Source: Acetobacterium sp965140355 (GTDB lineage Bacteria; Bacillota; Clostridia; Eubacteriales; Eubacteriaceae). From it: DNA of 64,000 bases. Positions 36,954 to 46,366 of the stretch are shown here, piece after piece. The stretch is taken from NCBI GenBank assembly GCA_965140355.1, contig OZ223194.1, forward strand, positions 682,001-746,000, read 5' to 3'. The position numbers were made by a program, and so were the translations under genes. The notes under the pieces are model-generated. The model saw only the letters and a list, made by a program, of their open reading frames with translations. It did no database searches and was not told the origin of the DNA. Positions within the stretch are counted from its first letter, which is position 1. Every line of letters starts with the position of its first letter.

Positions 36954-37709
36954 CTATACCTCCAGCTTATCAATCAGCTTAAAGATCAGGGCTTTAACTT
37001 TTGTTTCGTTTTCTTTTAAAACCCGCAAGACATCCTCATTAGTAACCGGCTTAATATCCGGGTGATCTTCAAGTCCGGCGTCATAATCGGTTGTCAAGGC
37101 GATGTTAACCACCGGAATTTCCTGTTCCAGACATAGATAACCTTCAGGATATTGGGTCATGTTCACGACATCGGCACCCATCATCGCAAACATTCGGCTT
37201 TCGGCTACGGTTGAAAAACGAGGCCCGTTAATGACTACCACGGTTCCGCCAAAATGAGCGGTAATCCCACATTCTTTAGCCGATTCCATTGCCAGCACCC
37301 GCAGTTTTTGATCGTAGGGATGCGCTGAGCTAATATGATTGACTTTCGGTTTTTCAAAAAAAGTATCTTTTCGACCTGAGGTCATATTAATAAACTGATC
37401 GGTTACGACAAAATCGCCGGGTTTGATATCAAACCGCAAACTACCAACACAACAAGGCGAAATAATCGCTTTCACTCCGAGGCTTTTTAAGGCATAAATA
37501 TTTGCCCGATAATTAATTTCCGAAGGATTAATCGTATGTTCCCGGCCATGTCGGGGTAAAAAAGCGACTGTTTTAGCGCCGACTTTAACCAGACTGATAT
37601 CATCCGAAGGTTTCCCATAAGGGGTATCGACTTCTATTTTTTTAACATCTTCACTTAATTCATAGAGACCTGAACCACCAATAACGCCAATATCTGCTGA
37701 ATAATACAT
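36954..37709 (-). CDS. mtnP: S-methyl-5'-thioadenosine phosphorylase
   Basis: Phosphorolyses methylthioadenosine (and possibly other purine nucleosides) to adenine and methylthioribose 1-phosphate. 251 aa. Motifs of the MTAP/PNP family: IGVIGGSGLYEL at 7-18, LPRHGREHTINPSEINYRAN near 51 (phosphate and sugar contacts), VVVINGPRFST near 153, MTQYPEGYL near 178 and TTDYDAGLEDH near 197. GGAGAAAAAATC precedes the ATG. First gene of a six-gene operon ending at 31910. The leader 37710-37840 has no SAM-riboswitch signature; only a weak CCGG/CCGG hairpin was seen. Confidence 0.93.
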   Translation of the reverse strand: MYYSADIGVIGGSGLYELSEDVKKIEVDTPYGKPSDDISLVKVGAKTVAFLPRHGREHTINPSEINYRANIYALKSLGVKAIISPCCVGSLRFDIKPGDFVVTDQFINMTSGRKDTFFEKPKVNHISSAHPYDQKLRVLAMESAKECGITAHFGGTVVVINGPRFSTVAESRMFAMMGADVVNMTQYPEGYLCLEQEIPVVNIALTTDYDAGLEDHPDIKPVTNEDVLRVLKENETKVKALIFKLIDKLEV

Positions 37710-37840
37710 GATTTTTTCTCCTTCTCATTGTTAATTTTGATTCTTTTGCCACCGGCGAATGTCCGGCTATAAGACAAATTAGATCGGGTCTGAAACTTAA
37801 AATTTCCATCTCAAACACAATCTAGCTTGCTGGTATTATT

Positions 37841-39265
37841 TTATTCGGGTATATTAAGCGTCGATAGAGTCGACTTTTTGACTAACGGTTCGTCGTCATC
37901 GTCAAGTGACGCCTTAAAACCCAACCATTGATATTTGGAATCGTCCTCTTCTTCTTCAACCACTTCGGTTGGGGTATCCGCGGCGACCTCCGGGTTTTCT
38001 TCCGGTTCAGCCAAACTTTCTTTTGCCACCGGCTGTTCTTCAAGCGATTCTTGAACCTCTATTTCGGTTGCTGCTAACTGTTCCGCTTCGGTTATTTCCG
38101 GGGACTCCGGAGCGGCTTCAAGCGTCACTTCTTCTTCCCCATCCAAAATCAGTTCTGTCATTTTGGGAATTGGTCGTTTGACGATTTCATCGTCGTCAAG
38201 CGCGGCTTTAAACCCTAACCATTGATATTTGGAATCATCCTCTTCTTCAACCACTTCCGCTATTTCTTCAACGATTTGCGCTTCCGGCTCCGCTGCAACT
38301 TTTTCAGAAACCCCGTCCATCGCTGTTGTTTCCGCTTTTACTTCCGGTGCCGCCTCTTCGTCGTAAATTTTTTCAGTTTCAATTTCTTCAGCGGTTTTTT
38401 CGGGAATCAGGTCTTCCTCGCCTTGAATGGTGACTGTATATCCTTTTTTCATTCCCTCTTCATCAGGATTTTTTTCGGCTTTATAACCAACCCAGCTTTT
38501 CTGGGGCCGATACGGCGGAATTTCATCATCGATTATTTTCGCCCTGGCCTGAACCGCAGCACTGCTGCCGTGAATGGTTTCTTCCGGTTTAATGGTTTCC
38601 GAGGTATGAAATGCCGTCTCCGGATTGCGTTGATCCTTTTTTACCCAACTTTTCTTTTTATCAGGAAAGTATTTTTTTAATACTTCCTTGGGAATTTCTT
38701 CGTTGCATAAAATCGCTGACACCGAAGTAAGTACCTCCGGCAAACGATAGGTATCACCCCATTTGATGGTCATGCCGACTTCATATTTTAACAAATCGGC
38801 GACATTAAAACCTAACGATTCCAGCGAATAACGCATCAGACTGGGGTTTCGACAAGGTTGATTTGTTTTTCGGGCACATTCCATCCCGGTTGTTTCACAA
38901 ATCGGGCAATTCCCCGGAATCAGTCCAATAACGCCCTCAACTTCGTTTTCAATTTCCAACAGGGTTTTCCAGGTCATGACTTTAATCGCTTGAAGTTTAT
39001 CGGTACAATACGTTTCAACCGCCTTGGGATCACGAATATTCCGTAAATCTTCGCGGGATACTTCAAACTGTCTTCCAATTATATGCATATATTTAAACTG
39101 TTTTAAAAAGATTGCTTCATCAAACACGTAAGGAGGACACGACCAATATTTCGAAAAATTGGGACACGCCTTACAATAGCCCAGCGTTTTCTCGCGATTA
39201 AAATACTCTTCCATTAAATAGTCGACGCTTTTTGCTCCCAGGCTAAGTTTGTTTTTTAATTCCAT
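37841..39265 (-). CDS. DUF2284 metal-binding protein with acidic repeat tail
   Basis: 474 aa. The N-terminal ~200 residues form a DUF2284 domain with cysteines C31, C34, C43 (CKACPNFSKYWSCPP) and C120, C123, C130, C138 (CPICETTGMEC, PC), a pattern expected to bind metal or an Fe-S cluster. The C-terminal ~270 residues are acidic, low complexity and probably disordered. A short Trp motif recurs: KSWVKK (W207), QKSWVGYKA (W258), KYQWLGFKAALDDDE (W349) and KYQWLGFKASLDDDD (W447). The tail is far longer than in ordinary family members, such as the 178-aa one at 50700. AAGGGATG lies upstream of the ATG. Divergently transcribed from the NifU-like gene across a 279-bp gap. Function unknown. Confidence 0.8.
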   Translation of the reverse strand: MELKNKLSLGAKSVDYLMEEYFNREKTLGYCKACPNFSKYWSCPPYVFDEAIFLKQFKYMHIIGRQFEVSREDLRNIRDPKAVETYCTDKLQAIKVMTWKTLLEIENEVEGVIGLIPGNCPICETTGMECARKTNQPCRNPSLMRYSLESLGFNVADLLKYEVGMTIKWGDTYRLPEVLTSVSAILCNEEIPKEVLKKYFPDKKKSWVKKDQRNPETAFHTSETIKPEETIHGSSAAVQARAKIIDDEIPPYRPQKSWVGYKAEKNPDEEGMKKGYTVTIQGEEDLIPEKTAEEIETEKIYDEEAAPEVKAETTAMDGVSEKVAAEPEAQIVEEIAEVVEEEDDSKYQWLGFKAALDDDEIVKRPIPKMTELILDGEEEVTLEAAPESPEITEAEQLAATEIEVQESLEEQPVAKESLAEPEENPEVAADTPTEVVEEEEDDSKYQWLGFKASLDDDDEPLVKKSTLSTLNIPE

Positions 39266-39544
39266 TCGTTTACATCCCTTCTCAGTTAATCCGGTGATTA
39301 GCTGACCGCTTTGATATTATATCGTTTAATTAATATTTAAGATAAGTTCCTGCCTTGAAGATAAAATCCACCTATTTTAGATTCTAGCCCTATTCTACAT
39401 CGTTTTATTGATATCTTCAATTAAACTTTTTGTCCAATTCGGGTATTTTTCTTTGATTTTATGAAATAACAAAATATTATCTGTTTTTTTTGATTTATTA
39501 TGTTTATAATATTACAGAGTAATTTTTTGAAGGGAGATTAATGA

Positions 39545-40237
39545 ATGGAATATTCTCACGAAATTAAAAGTATGTGTATCGTTGGCAACAACGCAAACCA
39601 CGGTTGTGCCCCCATCCCAGAGGAGGGAAAATGGGTTCAGGCAAAGGATGTCACCGACATTTCCGGACTAACTCACGGAGTTGGCTGGTGTGCCCCTCAA
39701 CAAGGTGCCTGTAAACTGACCCTTAACGTTAAAAATGGCATCATCGAGGAATGTTTAGTTGAAACCATCGGTTGTTCGGGAATGACTCATTCAGCTTCGA
39801 TGGCATCTGAAATTTTGCCAGGAAAAACTATTTTAGAAGCACTTAACACGGATTTAGTTTGTGATGCGATCAACACCGCCATGCGGGAATTGTTTTTGCA
39901 AATCGTATATGGCCGTACCCAAACGGCATTCTCTGAAGGCGGACTCCCCATCGGAGCCGGTCTTGAAGATTTAGGCAAAGGCTTACGAAGCCAAGTCGGT
40001 ACCACCTATGGAACCCTTGCCAAAGGCCCTCGTTACCTGGAAATTGCCGAAGGTTATATCCAGAAACTAGCACTTAATAAAAATGACGAAATTATTGGTT
40101 ACTCCTTCGTCCATCTTGGTAAAATGATGGAAAGCATCAATAACGGCGTTGAACCAGCAGTTGCTTTGGAAAAAGCATCCGGTAAATACGGACAATTCGA
40201 CGATGCTGTCAAATACATCGATCCAAGAAAAGAATAG
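39545..40237 (+). CDS. NifU-like iron-sulfur scaffold protein (GGGtGRT partner)
   Basis: 230 aa with an IscU/NifU-N-like domain: conserved cysteines in VGWCAPQQGACKL (about 48-58) and ETIGCSGMTHSASMAS (about 76-91), matching the cysteine spacing used to hold a cluster, plus a C-terminal extension. AAGGGAG 8 nt before the ATG selects the start; an upstream ATG overlaps in another frame. It lies 11 bp before the GGGtGRT gene, a pairing seen across many anaerobes. A TATAAT-like -10 is present near 39,499-39,505. It probably builds or carries Fe-S clusters for a subset of enzymes; its exact client is unknown. Confidence 0.85.
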   Translation: MEYSHEIKSMCIVGNNANHGCAPIPEEGKWVQAKDVTDISGLTHGVGWCAPQQGACKLTLNVKNGIIEECLVETIGCSGMTHSASMASEILPGKTILEALNTDLVCDAINTAMRELFLQIVYGRTQTAFSEGGLPIGAGLEDLGKGLRSQVGTTYGTLAKGPRYLEIAEGYIQKLALNKNDEIIGYSFVHLGKMMESINNGVEPAVALEKASGKYGQFDDAVKYIDPRKE

Positions 40238-40248
40238 GAGGAAATCAC

Positions 40249-41247
40249 ATGGCATTATTTGAAAGTTATGAAAGAAGAATTGCTAAAATTGAAGAAGTCT
40301 TAGCCGCTAATGGCATTGCCTCTTTAGAAGAAGCAAAAGCAATTTGCGACGATAAAGGTATTGATGTGGCTGCTATTGTCAAAAACATTCAACCGATCTG
40401 TTTTGATAACGCCTGCTGGGCTTACACCCTCGGTGCCGCACTGGCGATTAAACGCGGTATTACCAACGCAGCTGATGCATCCGAAGTCATCGGTGAAGGC
40501 TTACAGGCTTTCTGTATCCCCGGTTCGGTGGCTGAACAACGTAAGGTTGGTTTAGGTCATGGTAACTTGGGCGCGATGCTATTAAGAGAAGACACCGATT
40601 GTTTTGCCTTTGTCGCCGGACACGAATCCTTTGCCGCTGCTGAAGGTGCCATCGGGATCGCCCGCTCAGCCAATAAGGTTCGGGTTAAACCACTCCGGGT
40701 TATTTTAAACGGTTTAGGAAAAGACGCGGCGCTGATTATTTCTCGCGTCAACGGTTTTACCTATGTTAAAACCGATTATGACTTTGCCACCGGCAAACTC
40801 ATAATCGTTTCCAAAACACCGTATTCTGACGGCGAACGCGCTGCCGTTAATTGTTACGGCTGTAATGATGTTCAAGAAGGCGTTGCCGTCATGCATCATG
40901 AAGGCGTTCATGTTTCAATCACTGGAAACTCGACCAACCCGACTCGTTTCCAACATCCTGTTGCCGGCACCTATAAAAAAGAAGCCCTGGAACAAGGCAA
41001 GAAATATTTCTCCGTTGCTTCCGGCGGCGGTACTGGCCGAACGCTGCACCCCGACAACATGGCCGCTGGTCCTGCTTCCTACGGGATGACTGACACCATG
41101 GGCCGAATGCACTCCGATGCCCAATTTGCCGGTTCCTCTTCAGTTCCTGCCCATGTTGAAATGATGGGTCTGATTGGGATGGGAAACAACCCTATGGTTG
41201 GCGCGACGGTTTCGGTGGCGGTAGCCATCGAAGAAGGAAGTAAATAG
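40249..41247 (+). CDS. GGGtGRT protein
   Basis: 332 aa, cytoplasmic. It contains the signature that names the family (SVASGGGTGRTLHPDN near 258-273) and other conserved blocks: CWAYTLGAALAIKRG near 47, GLGHGNLGAMLLRED near 101 and YGCNDVQEGVAVMHHEGVH near 205 with Cys and His residues. AGGAGG 8 nt before the ATG. It forms a two-gene operon with the NifU-like scaffold and ends in a good terminator. The biochemical function is not established; the constant partnership suggests an Fe-S-dependent or Fe-S-assembly role. Confidence 0.9.
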   Translation: MALFESYERRIAKIEEVLAANGIASLEEAKAICDDKGIDVAAIVKNIQPICFDNACWAYTLGAALAIKRGITNAADASEVIGEGLQAFCIPGSVAEQRKVGLGHGNLGAMLLREDTDCFAFVAGHESFAAAEGAIGIARSANKVRVKPLRVILNGLGKDAALIISRVNGFTYVKTDYDFATGKLIIVSKTPYSDGERAAVNCYGCNDVQEGVAVMHHEGVHVSITGNSTNPTRFQHPVAGTYKKEALEQGKKYFSVASGGGTGRTLHPDNMAAGPASYGMTDTMGRMHSDAQFAGSSSVPAHVEMMGLIGMGNNPMVGATVSVAVAIEEGSK

Positions 41248-41342
41248 GGTATAGGCTTATTTGTTACGGTATCATAGGATTTCAGACAGGTTCAATCGAG
41301 ATTGGTTTTAGTTGTATGACACAGGTAATATAAAAATTATTT

Positions 41343-41373
41343 AAAAAACCAGGCTATTACAGTCTGGTTTTTT
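41343..41373. terminator. Bidirectional intrinsic terminator
   Basis: Arms AAAAAACCAG/CTGGTTTTTT with an 11-nt loop, between the convergent GGGtGRT gene and Fic gene. A T-run follows the stem in both directions. Confidence 0.9.
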
Positions 41374-41390
41374 ATGTTTAAACAAGCTTT

Positions 41391-42413
41391 CTAATTTTCT
41401 GTGATGGCTGATTTACCGCTATCCGTTAACCTGTACTTTTGCAAGCGACTGTTCGGTTTATCTGGGACAGTCATCTCAATGAGGTCTGCCACTATGAGCG
41501 GTTCGATGTGTCGTTTAAACGAGCGAGAGTCGCCGTTCATTCCGATTGTTGCAAAGATTTCTTTTCGCGACAACGTTTTGTCTTGAAGCGATTTCAAAAC
41601 GTCTATCTGTGTGCCTGTTAAATCGACTTGGTGCTTTACTTGGTGCTTTACTTGGTGCTTGTCCTGTTCGACGATTGTATCTAAAACAGCGGATAATGTG
41701 AATTCGATAAACACGCCGGAATCATTAGATTTTCTTGCCGCTTCGATTGCATCATAGTATTGCGGACGCTTCTCAAACATAACAGACTCCATTGGAATCC
41801 AAGCAAAAATTGTATTCCATTTTGCAAGCACGAGGGTCTGCCATAGCCGTCCCATACGTCCATTTCCGTCTGAAAACGGATGGATGGTTTCAATTTCATA
41901 GTGAAGAATTGCACTTTTTAGCACGGGATGTAGATCAGACTTCTTAGCCCATTCAAACAAATCCTTGATAAGGACAGGTACGAACTGTGGTCTTGCGCCG
42001 ATATGTACAGCCACATTGCCGTCGAACACGCCGACATCGCCGTTTCGAAACTTTCCAGATTCCTCAACCAAGCCCTGTGTCATTAACTCGTGGGCTTTCA
42101 AAAAGTCTTTTACGTCATAAGGGTTGAAGTTTATAATTTCGTCATAGGCTTCATATGCATTTTTCACTTCTTTTATCTCTGTTTGCTTTCCTGCAATTAT
42201 CTTGCCTTCAATGACGGCAGTTACTTCCCCGATCGAGAGGGAATTACCTTCAATAGCGAGGGATGAGTAAATTGTCCGAACTCGATTTAATCGATGTAGG
42301 CGAATATTCCGATTAAAATCTGTGGCGTATTCCAGTTTTGTTACGGTTTCTACTATCTTCGCTAGGTAATCGGCAGATTTTTCCGTTATCGTATACGGCG
42401 GTTTATTAGTCAT
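41391..42413 (-). CDS. Fic-domain protein with N-terminal inhibitory motif and winged helix
   Basis: About 340 aa from the ATG at 42413 (GGAG upstream; a longer frame has no site and overlaps a repeat). The N-terminal part has the Fic inhibitory motif S-x-x-x-E-G (YSSLAIEGNS), indicating a self-inhibited class II enzyme. The Fic core carries HPFSDGNGRMGRLW, with the catalytic His, phosphate-binding GNGR and metal-ligand Asp all intact. A winged-helix DNA-binding-like domain is C-terminal. Between them the sequence HQVKHQVKHQV reflects a 12-bp tandem repeat at 41626-41665. Probably an AMP-transferring enzyme for a protein target, with toxin-antitoxin-like or regulatory action. Two damaged relatives lie nearby. 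Confidence 0.87.
   Translation of the reverse strand: MTNKPPYTITEKSADYLAKIVETVTKLEYATDFNRNIRLHRLNRVRTIYSSLAIEGNSLSIGEVTAVIEGKIIAGKQTEIKEVKNAYEAYDEIINFNPYDVKDFLKAHELMTQGLVEESGKFRNGDVGVFDGNVAVHIGARPQFVPVLIKDLFEWAKKSDLHPVLKSAILHYEIETIHPFSDGNGRMGRLWQTLVLAKWNTIFAWIPMESVMFEKRPQYYDAIEAARKSNDSGVFIEFTLSAVLDTIVEQDKHQVKHQVKHQVDLTGTQIDVLKSLQDKTLSRKEIFATIGMNGDSRSFKRHIEPLIVADLIEMTVPDKPNSRLQKYRLTDSGKSAITEN
41626..41665. repeat. 12-bp tandem repeat inside the Fic gene
   Basis: The unit TTGGTGCTTTAC occurs three times in a row with a partial fourth, coding for HQVK. Slippage would lengthen or shorten the linker in frame by four residues per unit. Confidence 0.85.
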
Positions 42414-42481
42414 TTCATCGTCTCCTATGTGAACTCTTTTTAGTTGGTTTCCATCACCGAAGCCAACCAGAATTTTTCCAA

Positions 42482-42898
42482 GGTTGCCAGTCCTTGCACA
42501 GATCAAACCAGCCGACACTGTTGGAATATTTTTCCAGTTCCGCTATTGTCAATTCTGGCATCCCCGGCCACCACTACGCGCACACATTTTTCCGCTAGTT
42601 TAAAGGACAGGGTTTTGGCTATTCGTTCCGGGGCACAACCTATCTAAATTTGCCGGGGACGTGGATTGATACATAGTCGAATCGAAACGTGTACCGTCAC
42701 TTATTCTCCAGAAATCATCCATTTATCAATCTTTGTTGAACGCATCTATATACTTTTTATAAATAAATACTTTCTTTCTTTTACGGTTATCGAGATTACT
42801 TAGAATCCCTTCCTCACAAAGTCTTTCTAATAAACGGCCACTTGTTGCAACGCTGATATCCAGTTTATTTGTCGCTTCTTCAATGCTGATTGTCGGCT
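42482..42898. repeat. 417-bp direct repeat, copy 1
   Basis: Matches 51714-52129 at high identity by eye. It includes the C-terminal end of a Fic gene plus a short frame (MPELTIAELEKYSNSVGWF start, 42559-42561, 35 codons) that is not a known gene. The repeats bracket the accessory region containing the ParA cassette and dead IS copies, and could allow its excision by recombination. Confidence 0.88.
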
Positions 42899-43420
42899 TA
42901 TCAAATAATCCTTCATAGATTACCAGAGCATTTTCACTGATGCGCCCCATTGCATTGATTTTCTTTAAATCTTCGTCTCGTAGGCCAGAAATACTTCTTG
43001 CAATCTCCACTGCTTCTTGTGCTGTTTCGATAACACCTGTTAAAAAGAATTTGATCCAGCTCTCGTAATCGCCTTTTGTATGAATATGAAATAAACACTC
43101 ATAGTAGGCCTGTTGATTACGTTTTATGAACTTTGATAAATATAACGTGGGTTTGTGTAAAATATCATTAGCTGCCAAATAAAATGCAATTAAAAGTCTT
43201 CCTACTCGTCCGTTCCCATCTAAGAAAGGATGGATCATTTCAAATTGGCTATGTATTAATGCCGCTTTAACCAGTGGTGACATCCAATCATTTTTATGCA
43301 TGTATTTTTCAAAGTTGTCCAAACAATTGCTCATATAATCAATTGATGGGGGAATGTAGCTTGCAGTAGTTATTTAATTTTCGATCTCTTTAACATCATT
43401 TGGTACCTCGTCAGCCATAT
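42726..43420 (-). pseudogene. Fic-domain gene, N-terminal part lost
   Basis: The C-terminal 202 codons are open and keep HPFLDGNGRVGRLL and a winged helix. The same strand further up shows ADEVPNDVKEIEN-stop and then YIPPSIDYMSN, pieces of a normal Fic N-terminal half. A frame break and a premature TAA separate them, and the first ~100 codons are missing. An internally started short protein retaining the active site cannot be excluded, but it would lack the inhibitory helix. An IS1182-like remnant begins about 60 bp upstream. Confidence 0.75.
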
Positions 43421-43480
43421 GCGTTCATAAAATTCGAGAGAATTATTTTTGAGAATGCAAAATTAATTCTGACGAACATT

Positions 43481-44977
43481 TCAAAAAAAACAGAAAGATT
43501 TAGCGGTCATGATGGCCGCTATTCTTTTTAAATTAACTGCAATGGCTGCCAGTTTCGCTTGTTTGGACATCGAAATCAGACCGTAGCTTTTCGCCCGGCC
43601 GAGTCCATGGAGTCGTTTGAGCTCAGCATTTTTCCCTTCAATGCTGGCTCTTTTCTTGTACTTCTCTTTGAATTCATCGGTTTTCTGACTTTGGGAGATT
43701 TCATAGAATTTCAGGGTGTTGATCCCAATATTCAGAATTTTGCGGACCGACTTTTTTGCACATTGATCATGTTTCGGACAGCTTTTGCAAATTTTCACGT
43801 CGAAGTAATAATTATGTCCTTCCTGAAAACCACTTTTGCAGTCTTTGCGTTTCCGCTTATAGTATTTCTGGTTGACAGTCTGATTTCCCTGACTGCAAAA
43901 CCATTGATCGGAATCTTTGTTATAGGAGAATTCGCTTTCATCAATGCGATAGGCAGAACCACTGACGGGTATATAGGACTCAGCCTCCATTGCGTCAATC
44001 TTGTCAAGAATTGATTTTCTGAAATAGGCTTTGTCTCCGTAAAACTCAGTGATTGTCAATCCACTGGACAGGGTAACACCTAGCAATTCTTTTATCAGGC
44101 TACCATCCACATAAGCTCCGTCCGCGGTTCATACAGCAGTGATAATTCGCTGGTCGGTGATCATAATAAACTCAACCTTGTAACCAAAGAAGTTGAAGGT
44201 TTTGCTTTTTCGACCGACCCGGGCATCCTCATCGATCAGTGAACGAATTCCGGTCTAGTTCATAAATTTAGGTTCATCCAGAATTTCTTTTGCTTTTTCA
44301 ATTATCAGGCTGGTTTCCGGGGTTTCCAGAGTTGTGCTGTTTTCGGCTATTTCGATCACTGTTTCCAGGTAGTCTTTCATGACTTTTTGGCCTTTTTATG
44401 ATCGCTGATTTCCTGGTAGTCTAGCACTTCCGGTAAATTTTCCAGTGATTCTTTCATTTCTTCCTGATAGCTTTTTATAATCTTTCTGGCCAGGTGCTTC
44501 ATTAATCGTTCCGGTGTTTTTTTGATGGTATTAGCTTCCACATGGGTGACGTCGATACTAACACTTTCATTTTTGAGAATTCCTTTTTCCACGCATTGTC
44601 TGACGATTTCGATAATGATCTCATCCAACAGCTGTTCACCGAGTTTCAGTTTCCTGAACTTCGATAACAGACTTCTTTCCGGCAAAGTATCTTCCGGATT
44701 GATATCCAGAAAATACAGATAGGTCAGATTGAAGCTGGCTTCTTCAATCACTTTTTCGTCGGAAAGATTGTAGATCTGTTCCAGAAACAATAGCTTACAC
44801 ATCAGTTCCGGTTCTTTGGCGGGACGACCAAAATTTTCGCAGTAGGTGTCCTTTCAACAGTTCATTGATAAAGCTGAATTCAACAGCTTTTTTTATCTGT
44901 TTTAGGATATGATTTCCCGGAATTTTATTGTATAATAAGCAATGGAATGATGATTGTTTTGATTGCGGTCGAAGCAT
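43481..44977 (-). pseudogene. IS1182-like transposase, multiply broken
   Basis: Reading down the minus strand: an N-terminal piece (IPGNHILKQIKKAVEFSF...), a frameshift near 44,830, a middle piece with SIDVTHVEANT (44802-44377), a frame break near 44,377, then in-frame stops at about 44,257 and 44,131, and a C-terminal piece with FYGDKAYFRKS, CKSCPKHDQCAKKS and SIEGKNAELKRLHGLGRAK (44110-43481). It is of the same broad family as the element at 16688 but not a close copy. Inactive. Confidence 0.85.
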
Positions 44978-45161
44978 TATTTTTCCCCCTGACTGGTTGG
45001 TTTTGTTTGCACTTATATTATACCAGACAGGGTTATTTTTTTGCTCAGTTTTATAAATATTTGCTCTTTTATGTGCCTCATCTCATAACATTTCCAAGCA
45101 TCACTGAACCTTTTCATAATAAGCTAATTCAGCTGATATTTTCGACTTTTTCACAGGTCCC

Positions 45162-45231
45162 GAAACGTCCCCTTGTCACTCCTAACTTCTGATAAAATAG
45201 AAGGCGACAAAAGAAACGTCCCCTTGTCACT
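45162..45231. repeat. Short dispersed repeat GAAACGTCCCCTTGTCACT, two copies
   Basis: The 19-mer occurs at 45162-45180 and 45213-45231. Related GGGGACGTTTC/ GGGGACATCGGGG strings occur at about 47,341-47,372, 49,360 and 51,583-51,615, often at edges of dead IS copies. The rest of 44978-45265 contains no gene. Confidence 0.65.
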
Positions 45232-45265
45232 ACGGTGATTTGTTTCTTTTTGAACATGGACTTAA

Positions 45266-45949
45266 TTAATTGTTACCCATATATAAATTAAAATTATCAC
45301 TATTTAAAAAATACTTCAATTTTTGATTTTTTCGATAGAAGGCATTTGCCACCTCATCATTACTAACTCGTATCACAAACTCAACAGCCTTTCTCATAAA
45401 AGTTTCTAACTTATTTAACAAACTCTCTAATTCAATGTCATTAATCTCATCACTAGTCAAAATTTCTCTATAGTAAGTCTGTATTTTTACATTTGCATTA
45501 AAATTTGAGTGGACAAATATACAACATTTACCATATTCACCTTCTAAATAATCGAAAATTTTAAGGAGATCATCCTCGTTATTTTTTATATAAGTATCCT
45601 TAACAGTCCTAAATAATTCTCTCACACCCATTGAATTTGAACAATTTAACTTTAAAATAAACCTGAGATAATTTTCAATAAATGAACGATATAAAGCATA
45701 AAAACATTTTAATGAATCCTGAGTAAGAGAATGCATTGTCAACAATATATCACTTACCATTGCATTGCTATAGTGGTCGTTTTCTCTATTTCTAACTAAA
45801 ATAGTTAAAAACATTATTGATTTTGCGACACATATAACAGAATTTCTCAAAGAAATTTTACCTGCAAATTTATCTTTTTCATTTAACATATTATAATATG
45901 CTTCGATTTCATTCTTCTCTTCTTTTAAATCATCATATTTTTTTAACAT
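45266..45949 (-). CDS. Unknown protein, third gene of ParA-like cassette
   Basis: 227 aa, soluble, strongly helical by composition, AT-rich and Lys/Asn/Asp-rich. The stretch ALYRSFIENYLRFILKL near 97-113 recalls the R-x-x-x-E-N-Y-x-R face of HEPN-like or abortive-infection helical proteins, but the family cannot be assigned with confidence. Its ATG follows the stop of the 138-aa gene without a gap (TAAATG), so translation is coupled. Co-expression with a ParA-type ATPase suggests a plasmid/ICE maintenance or phage-defence cassette. Confidence 0.75.
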   Translation of the reverse strand: MLKKYDDLKEEKNEIEAYYNMLNEKDKFAGKISLRNSVICVAKSIMFLTILVRNRENDHYSNAMVSDILLTMHSLTQDSLKCFYALYRSFIENYLRFILKLNCSNSMGVRELFRTVKDTYIKNNEDDLLKIFDYLEGEYGKCCIFVHSNFNANVKIQTYYREILTSDEINDIELESLLNKLETFMRKAVEFVIRVSNDEVANAFYRKNQKLKYFLNSDNFNLYMGNN

Positions 45950-46366
45950 TTATAAACCTTTCAACCAAGTCTCAAGTTTTTCATTCTCATTCTTTTTCTT
46001 ATTCGGTTTCTCATGAGCTTGTTTATCGGAAGCCGTCATTATATCCAAATCTTCATCGCTAAACAATGATGAATTTATAATTTTATTTTTTTTATCTTCA
46101 ATTTGCCCTTTTTCAAAATCAAATACTATTCTACTTATTCTCGCAACCATTAAAGTCCTTGATTTTACCACGTATTCGGGTAGTTTTATATCAAATATTT
46201 CTAAAATGAATTCATCAACTTCCTTATTTCTTTTAAAAATAGTTTTTGAATACAATAAAACGTTCACAATTCCCAAAAAATCAAAAATATCGATATTCTT
46301 ATTTTTTATTTTACTTTTTATTGCCAATATAGCCTGTTTATCATTTTCATCAATTCGATCAAGCAT
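45950..46366 (-). CDS. Unknown protein, second gene of ParA-like cassette
   Basis: 138 aa, charged, with no recognised motif. The N-terminal two thirds (about 1-95) look helical; the C-terminal third is a Lys/Glu/Asn-rich tail (PNKKKNENEKLETWLKGL). It overlaps the ParA-like gene by 8 bp and abuts the 227-aa gene. Small helical proteins after ParA are often partner (ParB/adaptor) proteins, so it may activate the ATPase or link it to DNA; no DNA-binding motif is evident. Confidence 0.72.
   Translation of the reverse strand: MLDRIDENDKQAILAIKSKIKNKNIDIFDFLGIVNVLLYSKTIFKRNKEVDEFILEIFDIKLPEYVVKSRTLMVARISRIVFDFEKGQIEDKKNKIINSSLFSDEDLDIMTASDKQAHEKPNKKKNENEKLETWLKGL

Noticed and set aside
37710..37840. 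Possible SAM riboswitch before mtnP
   Set aside because: None of the SAM-I, SAM-II or SMK core strings are present; only a weak CCGG hairpin.
38222..38680. Plus-strand frame rich in Phe and Arg opposite the DUF2284 tail
   Set aside because: Antisense image of Glu/Lys-rich codons of the acidic tail; no start site.
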